Below are positions 36,301 through 37,789 of a stretch of DNA of 37,789 bases, piece after piece. The translations under genes and the position numbers were made by a program. The notes beneath the pieces are model-generated. The model worked only from the letters and a program-made list of their open reading frames with translations. It ran no database searches and was not told the origin of the DNA. Origin of the DNA: Streptomyces harenosi (lineage in GTDB: Bacteria > Actinomycetota > Actinomycetes > Streptomycetales > Streptomycetaceae); the NCBI RefSeq assembly GCF_011008945.1, contig NZ_WYCT01000028.1:1-37789 (forward strand). Reading direction: 5' to 3'. Each line of letters begins with the position of its first letter. The stretch's first letter is position 1.

Positions 36301-36338
36301 GGGCCGGGGCTATCAGTGATGACTGATAGTTCCGGCCC
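36301..36338. terminator. Strong hairpin after the XRE gene
   Basis: GGGCCGG (36301-36307) pairs with CCGGCCC (36332-36338), two G-U pairs follow, then CTATCAGT (36310-36317) pairs with ACTGATAG (36322-36329) around a GATG loop, making 17 continuous pairs. The U tract is absent. It sits 32 nt after the stop and could end transcription on both strands. Confidence 0.7.
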
Positions 36339-36426
36339 TCCCATGTCGGCACGATGAGGTCAGACAGGACCCCCGCGACCGGGCCAACGGTCCGGGGGCA
36401 TGGCCAACGTTGTTTGGAGCGTCGGC

Positions 36427-37098
36427 ATGACACACGGTACAGCTCGGCTGTGGAGCCCCGGAGGGGATCCGATGAGTCCGGGTCCCGCTGTGCGCCCCGT
36501 CCGTACGGAGCAGGGCGCCCTCGTGCACACCGCTGAGGACCGGCGGCCGGCCGCCGGGCACTGGCTGCTGTCCGCGCACCCCCGCCCCGGGTACGCCCGG
36601 GCCGAGTGGCAGGCGAACGGCGTCGTCCTGCTGCCGCTCGGCACGCTGTTCTCCGCCGTCCGCATCCCGGGCCGCCTGGTGCAGGCCGTCGCCGCCGGCA
36701 CCGAGCCCGAGGTCATCGACGCCGTCCTGCGCGAGGTGCTGGACGGCGGCCCGGTCATCTGCGATCCGCACCGGCCCCGCTACTACGCCCTCGTGCCCGC
36801 GAGCATGCCGCGCACCTGGCGGCGGGCGGCGGACGACTGGCGCGTGGCCGACGTGGACTGCCTCGGCCTCGGCACCTACCTCGGCGTGCCCCGGCTGGAC
36901 GCGGTCGAACCGGCCGCCGGTACCGCCTCCTACTGGTCGGTTCCGATGCGGTCGGCCGGAGTCCTGTGCGCGCCGCTGAAGGTGGCCCGGCTGATCGCGG
37001 CCGGTGTGCACCAGCTCGCCTCCGAAGATCCTGAGCCATGGCCGGCGGACCCGCCCCTGACCTTCCGGTCCGGGCCCGCGCACCGATGGAGCTCATGA
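36427..37098 (+). CDS. Streptomyces-type hypothetical protein
   Basis: 223 residues from ATG 36427, preferred over ATG 36400 because GGAG at 36416-36419 is 7 nt upstream. After a disordered N-terminus the protein is compact: HWLLSAHPRPGYARAEWQAN, VVLLPLGTLFSAVRIPGRLV, GPVICDPHRPRYYALVPASM, DVDCLGLGTYLGVPRLD and YWSVPMRSAGVLCAPLKVARLIAAG. I recognise the family as widespread in Streptomyces, often near XRE-type regulators, without a proven function. A weak likeness to the N-terminal part of bifunctional primase/polymerase-like proteins (GTYLGVP, YYALVP) is only a guess. It shares a short intergenic gap (17 nt) with the next gene. Confidence 0.75.
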   Translation: MTHGTARLWSPGGDPMSPGPAVRPVRTEQGALVHTAEDRRPAAGHWLLSAHPRPGYARAEWQANGVVLLPLGTLFSAVRIPGRLVQAVAAGTEPEVIDAVLREVLDGGPVICDPHRPRYYALVPASMPRTWRRAADDWRVADVDCLGLGTYLGVPRLDAVEPAAGTASYWSVPMRSAGVLCAPLKVARLIAAGVHQLASEDPEPWPADPPLTFRSGPAHRWSS

Positions 37099-37115
37099 CG
37101 AGGGGGTACCGGCCG

Positions 37116-37331
37116 ATGAACTCCCCGACCACCATGGACCCGGCCCCCGTCCTGGGCCTGCTCCCTCCGGAGCCGGCCCCGGTGGCGGGCTGCGAGACAT
37201 GCCTCCGGCTCGCCAGGAAGCGCCAGGCGGCCCGGGCCGCCGGGAACGGATCGGGCGTCTCGGACTGCAACGTCCTGATCCGCGCCCACCCTCACGGCCC
37301 CCGCCGCGAGGACCCGTCGTCACCGGCGTGA
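37116..37331 (+). CDS. Small CxxC hypothetical protein (71 aa)
   Basis: 71 residues from ATG 37116, with AGGGGG 9 nt upstream. An earlier in-frame ATG at 37086 would overlap the previous gene. Core GCETCLRLARKRQAARAAG with a CxxC pair and a helical Arg/Ala stretch, then SDCNVLIRAHP with a third cysteine. Small proteins of this plan (one CxxC, helix, conserved N-V-L and His) occur beside the larger hypothetical protein in Streptomyces. Function unknown; metal binding is possible. Confidence 0.65.
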   Translation: MNSPTTMDPAPVLGLLPPEPAPVAGCETCLRLARKRQAARAAGNGSGVSDCNVLIRAHPHGPRREDPSSPA

Positions 37332-37429
37332 CACGGCTCCGCCGGTGACGGACCAGGGTCGCCCCGCCTCCGCCTTCCCCCGGGGGCGGGCCGCGACGGC
37401 GCCGTTCGCCGTCGGGGCCGTGCCCGACA

Positions 37430-37684
37430 ATGGCGTACGTGAGTGATGTGAGACATGTGCTGGTGCTGCCCGACCGCGATGCCGCGGAGGAGGTGGCCCA
37501 GGCGCTGGGGGAGCGGTTCGGGGTCGAGGAGGAGCCCCGGCTGGTCCGGGACGCGCTGGCCGGTGAGGACGACGCCGAGGACGCCCAGTGGCTCGTCCTC
37601 CTGCGGGACGAGGACGAGCGGCTGGACGCGGCCGAGCTGGACGCGTTCGCGGAGGAGTGGGACGGCTGGCGGGAGGAGCCGTAG
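37430..37684 (+). CDS. Small acidic hypothetical protein (84 aa)
   Basis: 84 residues from ATG 37430; GTG 37439 (SDVRHVLVLPDRD) is an equally possible start. The sequence is strongly acidic (DRDAAEEVAQALGERFGVEEE, EDDAEDAQWLVLLRDEDERLD, EEWDGWREEP), with VLVLPD at the start suggesting a beta strand. No membrane span or metal motif. I recall a similar small gene downstream of comEC in Streptomyces, so it probably marks return to the conserved backbone. Function unknown. Confidence 0.7.
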   Translation: MAYVSDVRHVLVLPDRDAAEEVAQALGERFGVEEEPRLVRDALAGEDDAEDAQWLVLLRDEDERLDAAELDAFAEEWDGWREEP

Positions 37685-37709
37685 CCCGGCTTGGCGGGAG
37701 GAGCCGTAG
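37667..37709 (+). repeat. 18-bp direct repeat at the contig end
   Basis: TGGCGGGAGGAGCCGTAG occurs at 37667-37684 (including the stop codon of the last gene) and again at 37692-37709, directly before adapter sequence. It may be real or an assembly or read-end artefact. Confidence 0.8.
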
Positions 37710-37711
37710 GC

Positions 37712-37789
37712 CTGTCTCTTATACCCATCTCCGAGCCCACGCGACACTCGCTACTCTCGTATGCCGTCGTCTGCGTGGAAAAAAAAATG
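37712..37789 (+). other. Sequencing adapter (Nextera/Illumina i7 side), not genomic
   Basis: CTGTCTCTTATACCCATCT (37712-37730) is the Tn5 mosaic-end adapter with one mismatch. CCGAGCCCACGCGAC follows (known form CCGAGCCCACGAGAC), then an 8-nt index-like ACTCGCTA, a near copy of the P7 tail (CTCGTATGCCGTC region), and a run of A. Mismatches look like low-quality read ends. Confidence 0.95.

Noticed and set aside
37292-37747. Minus-strand proteins beginning MSRGLGDGYKRQ or MGSEMGIRDR near the right end
   Set aside because: Their N-termini are translations of adapter sequence.

Overview
The window looks like one end of a draft-assembly contig from a Streptomyces or close relative. It is very GC-rich with strong third-position G/C, uses many GTG starts, and its gene order (rplU-rpmA-obgE, proB-proA, nadD-LCP-rsfS-phosphatase, leuS, degV-comEA-comEC) is the arrangement I know from Streptomyces chromosomes. 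The last ~78 bases are not genomic: they read as a Nextera/Illumina i7 adapter with a poly-A run.

Layout. 1-1184: the end of a nucleotidyltransferase gene overlapping a glycerol-1-phosphate dehydrogenase-like gene. 1201-3596: promoter, leader, rplU, rpmA, terminator and the GTPase obgE. 3597-13449: a cell-wall glycopolymer region with a GT4 glycosyltransferase (+), two large tandem proteins joining a GT2 glycosyltransferase to a CDP-glycerol glycerophosphotransferase-like domain (-), and a galE-type epimerase (+). 13552-16683: proB, a conserved hypothetical gene and proA (proline synthesis). 16806-20416: two membrane proteins sharing an SVVFDE-x-FVRAA motif, an M48 metalloprotease and two 54-residue single-span membrane proteins. 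20523-24311: nadD, a divergent LytR-CpsA-Psr-like protein, rsfS and a histidine phosphatase. 24408-25447: two identical tRNA-Ala(GGC) genes bracketing two small zinc-binding-type proteins. 25826-28879: leuS behind an apparent leucine attenuator. 29134-34689: a membrane coiled-coil-type protein, a DegV protein, ComEA and ComEC. 34669-37331: a probable accessory stretch (SLOG-like gene remnant, XRE/TPR-type regulator, two Streptomyces-type hypotheticals). 37430-37684: a small acidic protein.

How the genes fit together. The glycosyltransferases, GalE-type epimerase, G1P dehydrogenase/cytidylyltransferase pair and LCP-like protein point to synthesis and perhaps attachment of a sugar/polyol-phosphate wall polymer. 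The remainder is mostly housekeeping: ribosome assembly, proline, NAD, tRNA charging. Several genes start 5-8 nt after a TANNNT -10 element, which suggests frequent leaderless transcription. The most interesting regulatory feature is the leuS leader: a 12-codon peptide with three consecutive Leu codons (CTT CTG CTT), then a hairpin and an intrinsic terminator.
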